Source: Flavihumibacter solisilvae (GTDB taxonomy: Bacteria > Bacteroidota > Bacteroidia > Chitinophagales > Chitinophagaceae). Taken from it: 64,000 nt of DNA. Made by a program: the position numbers and the translations under genes. Positions 49,835 to 59,245 of this stretch are shown here, in pieces; the first letter of the stretch is position 1; each line of letters starts with the position of its first letter. Where the stretch lies: assembly GCF_000814475.1 (NCBI RefSeq), contig NZ_JSVC01000004.1:62001-126000 (forward strand). Reading direction: 5' to 3'. Under the pieces are notes generated by a model. The model was not told the DNA's origin. It saw only the letters and a list, made by a program, of their open reading frames with translations, and did not search any database.

Positions 49835-51238
49835 ATGAAACCTTTTTTAAACAAAGATTTTTTGCTGAATAATCCGACAGCGGAGCGACTGTACCACGAC
49901 TATGCAGCGCTGATGCCGATAGTTGACTATCACAATCACCTGTCCCCCGCACACATTGCGGAGGATGCCAAATTCAGCAACCTTACCACAGCCTGGCTTT
50001 ATGGCGATCACTATAAGTGGCGCGCTATGCGCATCAATGGTGTTGCAGAGAAGTTCATCACAGGAGATTCGACAGATGAAGAAAAGTTCAGCCATTGGGC
50101 GGCAACGGTTCCATATACCCTTCGAAACCCGTTGTACCATTGGACGCACCTGGAATTGCGACGCTATTTTGATGTGTCCGACCTGCTGCGACCTGAATCC
50201 TCAAAAAAGATCTATGAACAATGTGGCGAAATGCTGCAACAGGATGCATTCAGCGTTCAGGGGTTGTTAAGGAAAATGAATGTGAAGGTCGTATGCACCA
50301 CTGACGACCCTACCGACTCACTGGCATTTCACCGGCAGCTCAGGACCGGAACAGGTGAGCTGGTTATGTTGCCGGCGTTTCGCCCGGATAAGGCTATTGA
50401 CGTGAGCGATCCGCAGAAGTTCAATAACTATCTCGGCAGGTTGGAAGAGGTCTCAGGTATGTCCATAAACACCTACCATGACTACCTGCATGCGCTGAAA
50501 AAGCGTCACGATTATTTTGCAGAAAATCATTGCACGATAAGTGATCACGGCCTGGAAGAGATGTACGCAGACGATTTTACTGAATCAGATGTCGCAGGTG
50601 TTTTTTCGCAGCTCCGTTCAGGCGAACAGGCCACAGTGCCAGCACAACGAAAATTTAAAAGCGCCGTCCTTCAGCAGCTGGCAGAATGGAATCATGAAAA
50701 AGGTTGGGTTCAGCAATTTCATCTCGGCCCGCTTCGGAACAACAGTAGTCGCATGATGAGATCCCTAGGCGCGGATGCCGGTTTTGACAGCATAGGGGAT
50801 AACCTGCAGGCGCGGTCCCTTTCGCGTTTCCTTGACAGGCTTGATAGCCAGGATAAGCTTGCCCGTACCATTCTTTATAATATCAATCCTTCGGACAATG
50901 AAGTTTTTGCAACTATGGCAGGGAACTTCAATGATGGGTCGATGCCGGGAAAAATTCAATGGGGAAGTGCCTGGTGGTTCCTGGACCAGAAAGATGGCAT
51001 GACCGCGCAATTAAATGCACTAAGCAACCTGGGCCTGGTCAGCCGTTTTATCGGAATGCTGACGGATAGCCGTAGTTTCCTTTCGATTCCACGGCATGAA
51101 TATTTCCGGCGAATCCTGTGCAACCTGTTTGGCGAAGAGATAGAAAGAGGCGAATTGCCGCATGATATCGAGTGGACAGGAAAAATAGTCCAGGACATCT
51201 GTTACAATAACGCCCTGGATTATTTTGGCTGGAGGTAA
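49835..51238 (+). CDS. uxaC: Uronate isomerase
   Basis: 467 residues, the usual family length. VDYHNHLSP (His33, His35) provides metal ligands; CTTDDPTDSL, SDHGLEEMYADDFTE and MLTDSRSFLSIPRHEYFRRI are family signatures. It converts D-glucuronate to D-fructuronate and D-galacturonate to D-tagaturonate, the first cytosolic step of uronate use. Coupled to the sodium symporter just upstream. No uxaB or uxuA homologue is inside the window, apart from the divergent SDR of unknown specificity. Confidence 0.96.
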   Translation: MKPFLNKDFLLNNPTAERLYHDYAALMPIVDYHNHLSPAHIAEDAKFSNLTTAWLYGDHYKWRAMRINGVAEKFITGDSTDEEKFSHWAATVPYTLRNPLYHWTHLELRRYFDVSDLLRPESSKKIYEQCGEMLQQDAFSVQGLLRKMNVKVVCTTDDPTDSLAFHRQLRTGTGELVMLPAFRPDKAIDVSDPQKFNNYLGRLEEVSGMSINTYHDYLHALKKRHDYFAENHCTISDHGLEEMYADDFTESDVAGVFSQLRSGEQATVPAQRKFKSAVLQQLAEWNHEKGWVQQFHLGPLRNNSSRMMRSLGADAGFDSIGDNLQARSLSRFLDRLDSQDKLARTILYNINPSDNEVFATMAGNFNDGSMPGKIQWGSAWWFLDQKDGMTAQLNALSNLGLVSRFIGMLTDSRSFLSIPRHEYFRRILCNLFGEEIERGELPHDIEWTGKIVQDICYNNALDYFGWR

Positions 51239-51245
51239 CCGGCGA

Positions 51246-51788
51246 TTAAGATTTCTCGAGAACCGATTTCAGGTTGTTCAGGCCGGTCTGAAGATCGTCA
51301 CCGATCATTCCTTCCATGTCCATGAATAAACGCATCAGGTTCATGGGATATGGCATGCGGCTGTTAAATTCCCATTTTACTTTGGTCTGGTTTTCAGAAA
51401 CCGCTTCGGTGATAAAATCTGCAGACGCGTCTCCTTCGAATGGCTTAATGAAATGTATATCCAGGTCAACCCGTTCTCCTTCAATAATGTTTTTTATTTC
51501 CTGACTACCCATGCCTACATTTTTATCCTGGCTGTCCCATCCATAAATGAATCCAACAGAACCGTCAGTCCCCTTGTATGATTTTTTCATTGCCGGATCC
51601 ATCTGGTTCCATTTGCTGAAATTATCCTGGTTCTTAACGAATTTTACATAATTAAACACTTCCCCTTTTGGCTTGTTGATCGTCACTTCGCGGGTAACGC
51701 TATAATCCTTTTTTACAAATAGGGCAATGACAAGCAGCAAGGCGATGATACTGCCAAGTACGATGCCGGTGATTTTAAGTGTCCTCAT
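51246..51788 (-). CDS. SRPBCC family protein with N-terminal membrane helix
   Basis: 180 residues from the ATG at 51788 (MRTLKITGIVLGSIIALLLV). An upstream TTG overlaps the promoter box and is not the start. A single membrane helix is followed by a polyketide-cyclase/START-type domain (VTREVTINKPKGEVFNYVKF, NNLKSVLEKS at the end). It probably binds a hydrophobic ligand at the membrane. It is transcribed alone, divergent from the desaturase. Confidence 0.88.
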   Translation of the reverse strand: MRTLKITGIVLGSIIALLLVIALFVKKDYSVTREVTINKPKGEVFNYVKFVKNQDNFSKWNQMDPAMKKSYKGTDGSVGFIYGWDSQDKNVGMGSQEIKNIIEGERVDLDIHFIKPFEGDASADFITEAVSENQTKVKWEFNSRMPYPMNLMRLFMDMEGMIGDDLQTGLNNLKSVLEKS

Positions 51789-51812
51789 AATATAATTGTT
51801 GTTTTGATTGTG

Positions 51813-51820
51813 CAAACCTA
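51813..51820 (-). promoter_or_regulatory. -7 box TAGGTTTG of the SRPBCC gene
   Basis: On the minus strand TAGGTTTG is a perfect TAnnTTTG match, 24 bases before the ATG at 51788. It overlaps the TTG at 51815 and so argues against that start. Confidence 0.45.
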
Positions 51821-51890
51821 AAAACCGTTATTCATTTTCCGGCGGTGCATTTCCGGCATTTTAACGGGTGAAATGCGACTGGTTTTTAGT

Positions 51891-51898
51891 TATTTTTG
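51891..51898 (+). promoter_or_regulatory. -7 box TATTTTTG of the desaturase operon
   Basis: A perfect TAnnTTTG match, 24 bases before the ATG at 51923. It overlaps a TTG at 51896 that could otherwise be mistaken for the start. Confidence 0.45.
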
Positions 51899-51922
51899 TA
51901 CCCCCGGTACTCGTATACTAAT

Positions 51923-53038
51923 ATGGTTAGACGGATTATTAAGACCAATCCTGCAAAACCTGTTTATAACAACGCTGGCGACCAGGCAGTATACAGGCTG
52001 CTTAGGCAGGAGGTTAACGAAATTGTCAAGCTGCTTGAACCGGAGAGAAGGAAAATCATTCTCTTCAAGGCTTTTATTTTCCCGATTCTTTACCTGTTAA
52101 TATACATATTTGCATTAAGATACGGTAATGACCCGCGCATTTATTACAGTGCGTTTTTCGTGATGGGCATACTGCTGGTAATTATATTCCTGAACATCAT
52201 TCATGACGCGGTACATGGGACTATTTTCAGGAAGAAATGGGCGAATAGCTTTTTTATCAGGCTCTTTGACCTTATGGGTGCCAACAGTTTTATCTGGCAG
52301 TTGAGACATGTGCGTTTTCATCACCAGTTTCCAAACGTCAATCACTGGGATACCGACATTGAACAAAGCCAGCTGTTTCGGGTATTTCCTGAAGGGGATT
52401 ATTCACCATTCCACCGGTACCAGCATATCTATCTTCCGTTACTTTACCCGTTCTATTTGGTGAATTGGTTGCTGGTCCGTGATTTCAAGGATTTTTTCGT
52501 GAAAAGCAGAACGGTTCACAAACTGGTTGAAATCCCCCTGGCAGAGTTTGTACGACTGTTTGTTTTCAAATCCGGCTTCCTTTTTTATATGATAGTCATT
52601 CCGAAGCTGGTATTACACCTAAGCTGGTTGCAGGTGCTCGGCGGTTTTTTTATTTTCCTTTTTACTGCGAGCATTTTTTCCCTGTTGGTATTATTAACGC
52701 CGCACGCAAACACTGACAATGTTTTTCCACAGCCGGATAAAGACGGTAAGATGCCGTACAGCTGGATGATACATATGATGCTGACGACAAATGATATTTC
52801 ACATAACAATTTCTTTACGCGGTTCTTTATGGGTTGTTTCAATTATCACGTTGCGCACCATCTTTTTCCATTTATAAATCACGTTTATTACCCCGAAATA
52901 ACAGCACGGCTGCGAACATGGGCAGCAGAATATGAACTGCCTTACCGCGAGTATACCCTTTTCCATTCCCTGAAAAATCACTACCTGTTGTTGAAGCAAA
53001 ACCGTATGCAGGAAGATATATTTGAGGAAACAATGTAA
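51923..53038 (+). CDS. Membrane fatty acid desaturase
   Basis: 371 residues from the ATG at 51923. The three histidine boxes that bind the di-iron centre are visible: HDAVHGTIF (about 95), RFHHQFPN (about 132) and NYHVAHHLFPFINH (about 310). Four membrane helices surround them. It introduces double bonds into lipid acyl chains. The next gene, a secreted EreA-like protein, starts 9 bases after the stop, so they may share a message. Confidence 0.93.
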   Translation: MVRRIIKTNPAKPVYNNAGDQAVYRLLRQEVNEIVKLLEPERRKIILFKAFIFPILYLLIYIFALRYGNDPRIYYSAFFVMGILLVIIFLNIIHDAVHGTIFRKKWANSFFIRLFDLMGANSFIWQLRHVRFHHQFPNVNHWDTDIEQSQLFRVFPEGDYSPFHRYQHIYLPLLYPFYLVNWLLVRDFKDFFVKSRTVHKLVEIPLAEFVRLFVFKSGFLFYMIVIPKLVLHLSWLQVLGGFFIFLFTASIFSLLVLLTPHANTDNVFPQPDKDGKMPYSWMIHMMLTTNDISHNNFFTRFFMGCFNYHVAHHLFPFINHVYYPEITARLRTWAAEYELPYREYTLFHSLKNHYLLLKQNRMQEDIFEETM

Positions 53039-53047
53039 CAGCTGCAG

Positions 53048-54235
53048 ATGAGATATTTTGCCATTGCCCTCCTCCTGGTCCTCGTTTTTAATTCAGGTTA
53101 TTCCCAACGGCCCATTCATGAATATACCTCGGTAGTACAAAGGGGAAAGTCTCCTGTTGAATTCGTAAACAATATGCTGGGGCAAAAGGACCTGGTAGTG
53201 TTCGATGACGCATTACACAGCGCGGATGAACCATTCCGATTTTACATAGACCTTGTTCAGGATAAGAAATTCCGGGATTATTCACCGACCATTTTCATTG
53301 AGGTTTTAAGTATTGCCGCTCAGCCGCACATCAACCGTTTTTTGCAATCTCCGGTGAAAGACAGTACACTTTTGATGAAAGTATTCCAGGACGATTTCAG
53401 TGGGTATGGCTGGCGTTACCAGACCTGCCTGGATTTATTGGCGGCTGTGTGGGATGCGAACCGTGAGCTGCCGGACGGAAAGAAGATAGAAGTTGTCGGC
53501 GTTGATCAACCCATATATTGGGAGGGAATTCATACCCGGCAGGATTATGACATCTTCCAGCAGTCACTTGCAGCCCGCGATTATTTCATGTATAAGGTCA
53601 TTGCAGCGGGGATGAAAGATTTCAAAAGTTCGAAAAAAGGTATTTTCCTGACCAATACCCGGCATGCATATAAAGCCATCCGGCACGCCGACGGCCGGCT
53701 GTATTGGAATGCCGCCACCTTCCTGCATCAATACCATCCGCGCAAAATATATTCCGTGCGAATGCATAATGTCTCGCTTTATATTGAAAAGCAGCTGAAT
53801 GACCAGAAGAGCCGGACAACTGAGGGGCTGGACCGCGTGTCATACCGCTGGGTCCTGATCGATGGCGGAAAATGGGATAGTGCCTTTTCGCAGGCTGGCA
53901 ACAGGCCGGTTGCATTTCCAATCAAAGGAAATGTGTTCGGGAACACACCATACGTTGGTAATCATATGCTGGACGTTCAAAAGGGTCAGACCATGCAGGA
54001 AGCGTATGATGCGGTCATCTTCCTGAAGCCAATTGCTGAACTGCACTCCTCGGCAATTATGAATTATTTCTATACGCCCGTATTTAAACCGGAACTTCAA
54101 CGACGAATATTACTTCTTCACAATAACGACAGTACGGAGGCGATGAAATCTGCAGGTGTACCCACAATGGACTCACTGATCAGGAAAATCACCAGTCCCG
54201 AACCGCGCAGGTTAAGTAATTTGCTGCGGGAGTAA
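53048..54235 (+). CDS. Secreted hypothetical protein, distantly like erythromycin esterase / ChaN
   Basis: 395 residues with a signal peptide ending near FNSGYSQ (residue 19). The order of motifs recalls the EreA/ChaN fold: a DDALHS loop after strand 1 where EreA has its first His, TIFIEVLS for the acidic strand, VVGVDQPIYWEG, and GIFLTNTRHAYKA for the later His. Similarity is in pattern only; function is unknown. It is probably in one message with the desaturase and with the sulfatase 9 bases downstream. Confidence 0.5.
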   Translation: MRYFAIALLLVLVFNSGYSQRPIHEYTSVVQRGKSPVEFVNNMLGQKDLVVFDDALHSADEPFRFYIDLVQDKKFRDYSPTIFIEVLSIAAQPHINRFLQSPVKDSTLLMKVFQDDFSGYGWRYQTCLDLLAAVWDANRELPDGKKIEVVGVDQPIYWEGIHTRQDYDIFQQSLAARDYFMYKVIAAGMKDFKSSKKGIFLTNTRHAYKAIRHADGRLYWNAATFLHQYHPRKIYSVRMHNVSLYIEKQLNDQKSRTTEGLDRVSYRWVLIDGGKWDSAFSQAGNRPVAFPIKGNVFGNTPYVGNHMLDVQKGQTMQEAYDAVIFLKPIAELHSSAIMNYFYTPVFKPELQRRILLLHNNDSTEAMKSAGVPTMDSLIRKITSPEPRRLSNLLRE

Positions 54236-54244
54236 ACGAAAAAT

Positions 54245-55759
54245 ATGAGACCTATCAACATTGTAACTCTACTGATGTTAACAGCAATGCTTTTCCTTGG
54301 AGGCTGGGCGCTTGCACAATCCCAGCCAAAGAAGAAGAAGTATAATGTCATCTTTATCCTCGCAGATGATCACAGGTACGATGCGATGGGTTTTATGGGG
54401 AAAGTAAATGGGCTCCAGACGCCCGGTATGGACAGGATGGCGCGCGAGGGGGCTCATCTCAAAAATGCATTTGTCTCAACCGCTCTTTGTTCACCAAGCC
54501 GGGCTTCCATTCTGACCGGTCAGTACGCGCATACTCATACCGTAGTAGATAATGATGCTCCGCTGCCGCCCAACCTGAAATTCTTTCCGCAGTACTTGCA
54601 GCAGGCCGGTTACCAGACAGCTTTTTTCGGCAAGTGGCATATGGGAAATACGGGCGATCAGCCACAGCCCGGTTTCAATCATTGGGAAAGCTTCCTGGGG
54701 CAGGGCGTATACCTGGGAGGCACACTGAATATTAACGGCAAGCACGAAACATTGGGAAAGCAGGATTATATTTCCGATGTGCTGACTGATCACAGCATCC
54801 GCTGGCTGAATGGACGTGATAAAGGAAAGCCTTTCTTTGTTTACCTGTCGCACAAGGGGGTGCATGCTGAGTTCCAGCCTGCCGCAAGGCACGAAGGAAA
54901 ATATGCTTCCCTGCCGATAATTACGCCACCCTCGATGTACCTCACTGCGACCGACAGCAGCAAACATTATGGGATTGCGACCGCGCCAGCAAGTAAAGTG
55001 AATTATCATGACATACCCAAATGGGTACGCAACCAACGGTACAGCTGGCATGGAGTTGACTATATGTACCACGGTTATATCAGTTTCGATAAATTTTACC
55101 GCAGGTATTTTGAAACGCTGCAGGCAGTAGATGAAAGCATCGAACAGGTCATAAAGTGGTTGACTGAAAATAAACTTGACCAGGAGACGATGGTCGTATA
55201 TATGGGCGACAATGGGTTTTCATTTGGTGAACACGGCCTGATTGACAAGAGACATGCGTACGAGGAAAGCATGAGGGTGCCAATGCTTGTCTGGGCTCCA
55301 GGCATGGTAAAACCCGGATCGGTTCTGCAGGAAATTATCATGAATGTGGATGTTGCGCCCAGTATCCTGGACCTGGCAGGTATATGGACTCCTGTTGACA
55401 TGCAGGGCAAGTCGATGTTACCGTTATTAAAAGGGGAGAAGACCCCCTGGCGCGACAGGGCTTTCTATGAATACTATTGGGAAGCTCCTTTTCCGCAAAC
55501 GCCAACCATGTTCGCTGTCCGGACAAGCCGGTATAAGTACATCTACAATCATGGTGTCTGGGACATCAATGAGTTGTATGACCTGGAAAATGATCCCTAC
55601 GAAATGAACAATCTGATAAGGGATTCCGCCAGCCGCCGGATCGGCATGGAACTAAAAACAGAGCTTTTTAACTGGCTGAAAGAAACAAACGGACTACAAA
55701 TCCCGCTAAAGAAACCAATAGATAACCGGATCGATCACAGATATCAGGGAAGCTATTAA
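54245..55759 (+). CDS. Secreted sulfatase
   Basis: 504 residues with a signal peptide (MRPINIVTLLMLTAMLFLGG) ending near 25. Metal Asp41-Asp42 lie in ILADDHRYD, and the formylglycine site CSPSRASILTG (Cys82) is canonical. GKWHMG, MGDNGFSFGEHG and SHKGVH are further family motifs. It resembles heparan/chondroitin or N-sulfoglucosamine-type sulfatases. It starts 9 bases after the previous gene. The other sulfatase of the window (15182) differs in its CTASR site. Confidence 0.94.
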   Translation: MRPINIVTLLMLTAMLFLGGWALAQSQPKKKKYNVIFILADDHRYDAMGFMGKVNGLQTPGMDRMAREGAHLKNAFVSTALCSPSRASILTGQYAHTHTVVDNDAPLPPNLKFFPQYLQQAGYQTAFFGKWHMGNTGDQPQPGFNHWESFLGQGVYLGGTLNINGKHETLGKQDYISDVLTDHSIRWLNGRDKGKPFFVYLSHKGVHAEFQPAARHEGKYASLPIITPPSMYLTATDSSKHYGIATAPASKVNYHDIPKWVRNQRYSWHGVDYMYHGYISFDKFYRRYFETLQAVDESIEQVIKWLTENKLDQETMVVYMGDNGFSFGEHGLIDKRHAYEESMRVPMLVWAPGMVKPGSVLQEIIMNVDVAPSILDLAGIWTPVDMQGKSMLPLLKGEKTPWRDRAFYEYYWEAPFPQTPTMFAVRTSRYKYIYNHGVWDINELYDLENDPYEMNNLIRDSASRRIGMELKTELFNWLKETNGLQIPLKKPIDNRIDHRYQGSY

Positions 55760-55859
55760 CTCACCATAGCTTTAACATTTTGTTTGCCGTCAAAAAGGCA
55801 GCGTTTATGCCGAAATGCAGAAATGATTAACGCAGCATGATATTTGTATATACAACCAC

Positions 55860-56252
55860 ATGAATACAAAACAAATCATGATCGTAGCGGGGCCGGAAAG
55901 CAGGATAAATGAGTTTCCCTTGTGGAGCGGCCTCTCCAATACTTATATCATAACATTTGCTGACACGGATGAGAGAGCCATTGAAATGGCACATTCGAAG
56001 CATTTTGACCTGGTAATTGCGGACGAGACCGACATGGAAATAAATGTCAGGAAACTTTCGGCAGTACTACCCGTTTTGCAGGCTGAGACAGATATGATCA
56101 CATATAACGGCGGGTCATTTGCGGAATTGAACCAGAATATCAGGCAACATTTTATCACGAAGCGGAATGAAAGGATAATGCGCTTCCTGGTGTTGGATTC
56201 TTCTGGTTCTCATGCAGAATGGAATGATTTTCCTGCGTTCTCAGCCAACTGA
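55860..56252 (+). CDS. Hypothetical protein with receiver-like N-terminal half
   Basis: 130 residues. The first 75 residues show the alternating strand/helix pattern of a response-regulator receiver (IMIVAGPESRINEFP, RAIEMAHSKHFDLVIADETD), but the acidic pocket is incomplete, so phosphorylation is doubtful. The C-terminal part has no known domain. The ATG is preceded by GATATTTG, one base off a -7 box. It converges with the amidohydrolase gene, with a 5-base gap. Confidence 0.6.
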   Translation: MNTKQIMIVAGPESRINEFPLWSGLSNTYIITFADTDERAIEMAHSKHFDLVIADETDMEINVRKLSAVLPVLQAETDMITYNGGSFAELNQNIRQHFITKRNERIMRFLVLDSSGSHAEWNDFPAFSAN

Positions 56253-56257
56253 TCCCG

Positions 56258-57640
56258 CTAATTTTTCTCCAGTTTTTTCAAGGTGCTGTCGAGGTATTTT
56301 CGGGGTAACCATTTATTAACCAGCATAACCCCTTCAATTGTTTGGGTATTGCTGATGTTTTCGATAGGGTTACCTTTAAGAAGTACAAGTTCTGCGACAG
56401 CGCCTTTTTTTATTACTCCCCTGTCTTTTGCCCCATAAAATTCGGCGACGTTAAATGTTCCTGTCCTCAATGCCTGGTAAGGTGTCAGCCCGGATTCTAC
56501 CAGGTACTGTAGCTCCTGGTGTGTTGAAATTCCCGGTACATTGAAGACCTGGGGTGCGTCGCTTCCCAATAATATTCCCACACCGCCCTTATGGCACTCA
56601 AGGATCAACCGCCGCCTGAACCGGATAAATGCATCAGCTTTTGCGGAGTCGTAGGCTGCGTTGCTGACCAGGTTGTTTTTCGAGTTTACCCAGTTCGTCA
56701 ATGTTGCTGCCGGCATATACTTCATGGCGGGATCCTGGCGGAAGCTGTTTGCGTCACGCCAGGGGCTGAACCATCTTTCTGCAAGTGCCTGGGTCGGTAC
56801 GACCCAGATATGGTGACTTTTTAAGGCGTCGACCAGTTTTGGGATCTGTGCGGGGTCAGATTTATCCGAGACATTCATTCCAAAGATTCCCACTTCCTGT
56901 TCATTCATTTGCTGAATGCTGGGAACCAAACCTTCAACGAACCCATCGAGGTGGTCTATGGTAGCATACCCTGATTCAATCGCATGCCAGACACCAACAT
57001 CAAAGGAAACATGCCCGGCAAAAGTGATGTTTACCTCCCTGGCTGTCTTTACCATTGCGTCAAAATTTTCCCTGGATAATCCGGGATGCAATTTCAGGAA
57101 GTCATATCCCGCCTGTTTCTGCTGGCGGACAAGGCTATCTGCTGCGGCTGTGGATTTTATGCTGTTACCATTGAATGAAGGCCCCGATGTGTAAAACCTC
57201 GGCCCGAGAATTTCTTCCTTCTCCAGCATATTCCGCAATTCAAGATGCCTGGGATGGCCGAGCATTCCCCGGATTGTGGTGATGCCATGCGTTGCAAAAA
57301 GCAGGAGCACATCCTTCATCGGTTCCAGGTCATTCACCGGTGGAACATGTGCATGCATTTCTGCAAGTCCGGGTATTAAATACTTTCCCTTAGCCTCGAT
57401 CAGTAATGCTTCACGGTTATATTTCACTTTGCCCGTTTTTCCCATCTCAACGATCTTCCCATCGCGGACTACAACGGTCTGGTCAGCCAGTACCTGCTCC
57501 TTATCTATCGGAATTACGTTTACTGACAGGAATACGATCTCACGTTGGCGTGAATCAACTGGTTTATCCAGGTTCTCCGAATCCTGTGAGTAACAGGCTG
57601 AGAAAAATACCAGCAGAAGCAATACGATAAGATTTCTCAT
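56258..57640 (-). CDS. Amidohydrolase-family lipoprotein
   Basis: 460 residues with lipobox VFFSACYSQ near residue 17. IPGLAEMHAHVPP contains the H-x-H metal ligands; FAGHVSFDVG, IDHLDGFVEG and LGSDAPQVFNVPG (Asp) complete the TIM-barrel site of imidazolonepropionase/prolidase-like hydrolases. It is an outer-membrane or periplasmic lipoprotein. It may cleave a dipeptide or cyclic amide; the substrate is unknown. It is transcribed alone. Confidence 0.92.
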   Translation of the reverse strand: MRNLIVLLLLVFFSACYSQDSENLDKPVDSRQREIVFLSVNVIPIDKEQVLADQTVVVRDGKIVEMGKTGKVKYNREALLIEAKGKYLIPGLAEMHAHVPPVNDLEPMKDVLLLFATHGITTIRGMLGHPRHLELRNMLEKEEILGPRFYTSGPSFNGNSIKSTAAADSLVRQQKQAGYDFLKLHPGLSRENFDAMVKTAREVNITFAGHVSFDVGVWHAIESGYATIDHLDGFVEGLVPSIQQMNEQEVGIFGMNVSDKSDPAQIPKLVDALKSHHIWVVPTQALAERWFSPWRDANSFRQDPAMKYMPAATLTNWVNSKNNLVSNAAYDSAKADAFIRFRRRLILECHKGGVGILLGSDAPQVFNVPGISTHQELQYLVESGLTPYQALRTGTFNVAEFYGAKDRGVIKKGAVAELVLLKGNPIENISNTQTIEGVMLVNKWLPRKYLDSTLKKLEKN

Positions 57641-57820
57641 AACTGAAGGATTAAGCGCTCTTTTAAATTTAGAATTTATAAATCAAAAGGGGAAATTGCC
57701 CTTCATTTCGAAGCGCTTCATCGGCATGTAATTCACTTTTATCAGCCGGATTTTCCGTTTCAGCAGGGATTTGCTTCTTCACTTTTCCTTCCTTATCGAA
57801 CTTGCTCTCAAAATACAGGT

Positions 57821-59245
57821 ATGAAAAGAGGAATTTTGGTCGGCATGCTGTCTATACTTGCGGTATTTGCCTTAGGTCAGTCTGAGGCCACTAAGTTTAC
57901 GATATCTCAATTGAAAGAGGATCATGAACTTTTGGTCCGTTCATTAAAGGAGGCGCACGCCGGGCTTTATCGCTATACTTCCAGGGAACAGATGGACAGG
58001 CTCTTTGAACAAACGCGCATGGCCATAGACAAGCCTATGACTGAAAAGGAATTTTACCGGCTGATGATGCCGGTGATCACTGCCATAAAGTGCGGGCATA
58101 CAAAATTTTACCGCGAAGGCAGGCCGGACGACCGTTATGCGTTCCATGATAAACAGCTCTTTCCATTGAAGCTTTATTTTTCCAATGGAAATGCATACGT
58201 TAGGGACTTTTATGCAACCGGATCAGGCATACCCCGGGGAGCCAGAGTTAATTCCATCAATGGACTCAAGATTCCCGATATCATTCGTAAACTCAGGGAG
58301 TTTATTCCGGTGGATGCAAATGTTCAATCAACACTGAATGAAGAAATGAACCTGTTCTTCAATGGGTATTTTTCAACCTTTATCAGCCAAGGACCACAAT
58401 ATGAAATTACATGGACCTATAAGGCCCAGACGCGTCGCTCGGTTTTGCATGGGGTTCACTACACCATTATCCGGCAGAAGGACAGTACTGATCGCAAACC
58501 CAATGAACTTCCGCTCCGCCTGCAATTTGACAATAGTACCACTGCAATAATGACAATTGAAAATTTTTACGTGGACAAGGGTCAACAGGATTATTTCTGG
58601 TTTATTGACAGCTCATTCCGGTTGCTGAAAGAACGGAATGTGCAAGATCTTGTGATCGATCTTCGTAATAATGAAGGTGGAATAGAAGAGTGGGGTGGCT
58701 ATCTATATTCTTACCTGGCTGACCGAGATTTCCAATATTACAGCAAGATCAGGTTGGCCCGCAAAGACACTTTCAGTTTCCGCAGGTACGCCTGGCTGCC
58801 GCCGCAGTACGATGCCGCACTTTCATTGATCCAGGTAAAAGATGGCGAGTACCTGTGGCCCATGCAGGACTACCTGGCAGTAAAAAGTCCACAGGCAAAT
58901 GCGTTCAGTGGTAAAGTTTATATGCTTGTGAATGGTCTCAGCTTTTCAGTAACTTCCGAACTGGCTGCCATTGTTCAAAATAATACAAGGGCCGAATTTA
59001 TAGGGGAAGAGACCGGTGGCGCATACCAGGGAAACAATAGCGGCGTATTTGCTGTCGTTACCCTGCCCAACACGCGTCTTACTGCAGGGATCCCGTTGAT
59101 GGCATTTTATATGAATGTGCAGGCTCCGGCCAAGGACAGGGGCGTCATTCCGGGTCACATTGTGAGGAACAGTATTGATGATGTGCTGGCCGGCCGCGAT
59201 GCAGTGATGGAATACACGCTGCAGTTGATAACAAAAAGTAAATAA
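57821..59245 (+). CDS. S41-family peptidase (tail-specific protease-like)
   Basis: 474 residues with a signal peptide ending near LGQSEA. An N-terminal helical domain (SQLKEDHELLVRSLKEAHAG) is followed by the S41 core: DLVIDLRNNEGGIEEWGGY and the serine site YMLVNGLSFSVTSELAAIV, then GEETGGAYQGNNSG. The middle region has a PDZ-like segment (ARVNSINGLKIPDIIR). Its stop (TAA) overlaps the ATG of the histidine kinase gene (TAATG), so it is translationally coupled to the two-component system, an uncommon arrangement. Confidence 0.9.
   Translation: MKRGILVGMLSILAVFALGQSEATKFTISQLKEDHELLVRSLKEAHAGLYRYTSREQMDRLFEQTRMAIDKPMTEKEFYRLMMPVITAIKCGHTKFYREGRPDDRYAFHDKQLFPLKLYFSNGNAYVRDFYATGSGIPRGARVNSINGLKIPDIIRKLREFIPVDANVQSTLNEEMNLFFNGYFSTFISQGPQYEITWTYKAQTRRSVLHGVHYTIIRQKDSTDRKPNELPLRLQFDNSTTAIMTIENFYVDKGQQDYFWFIDSSFRLLKERNVQDLVIDLRNNEGGIEEWGGYLYSYLADRDFQYYSKIRLARKDTFSFRRYAWLPPQYDAALSLIQVKDGEYLWPMQDYLAVKSPQANAFSGKVYMLVNGLSFSVTSELAAIVQNNTRAEFIGEETGGAYQGNNSGVFAVVTLPNTRLTAGIPLMAFYMNVQAPAKDRGVIPGHIVRNSIDDVLAGRDAVMEYTLQLITKSK

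Noticed and set aside
51896-51922. TTG start extending the desaturase by 9 residues
   Set aside because: It overlaps the TATTTTTG -7 box at 51891-51898; the ATG at 51923 is preferred.
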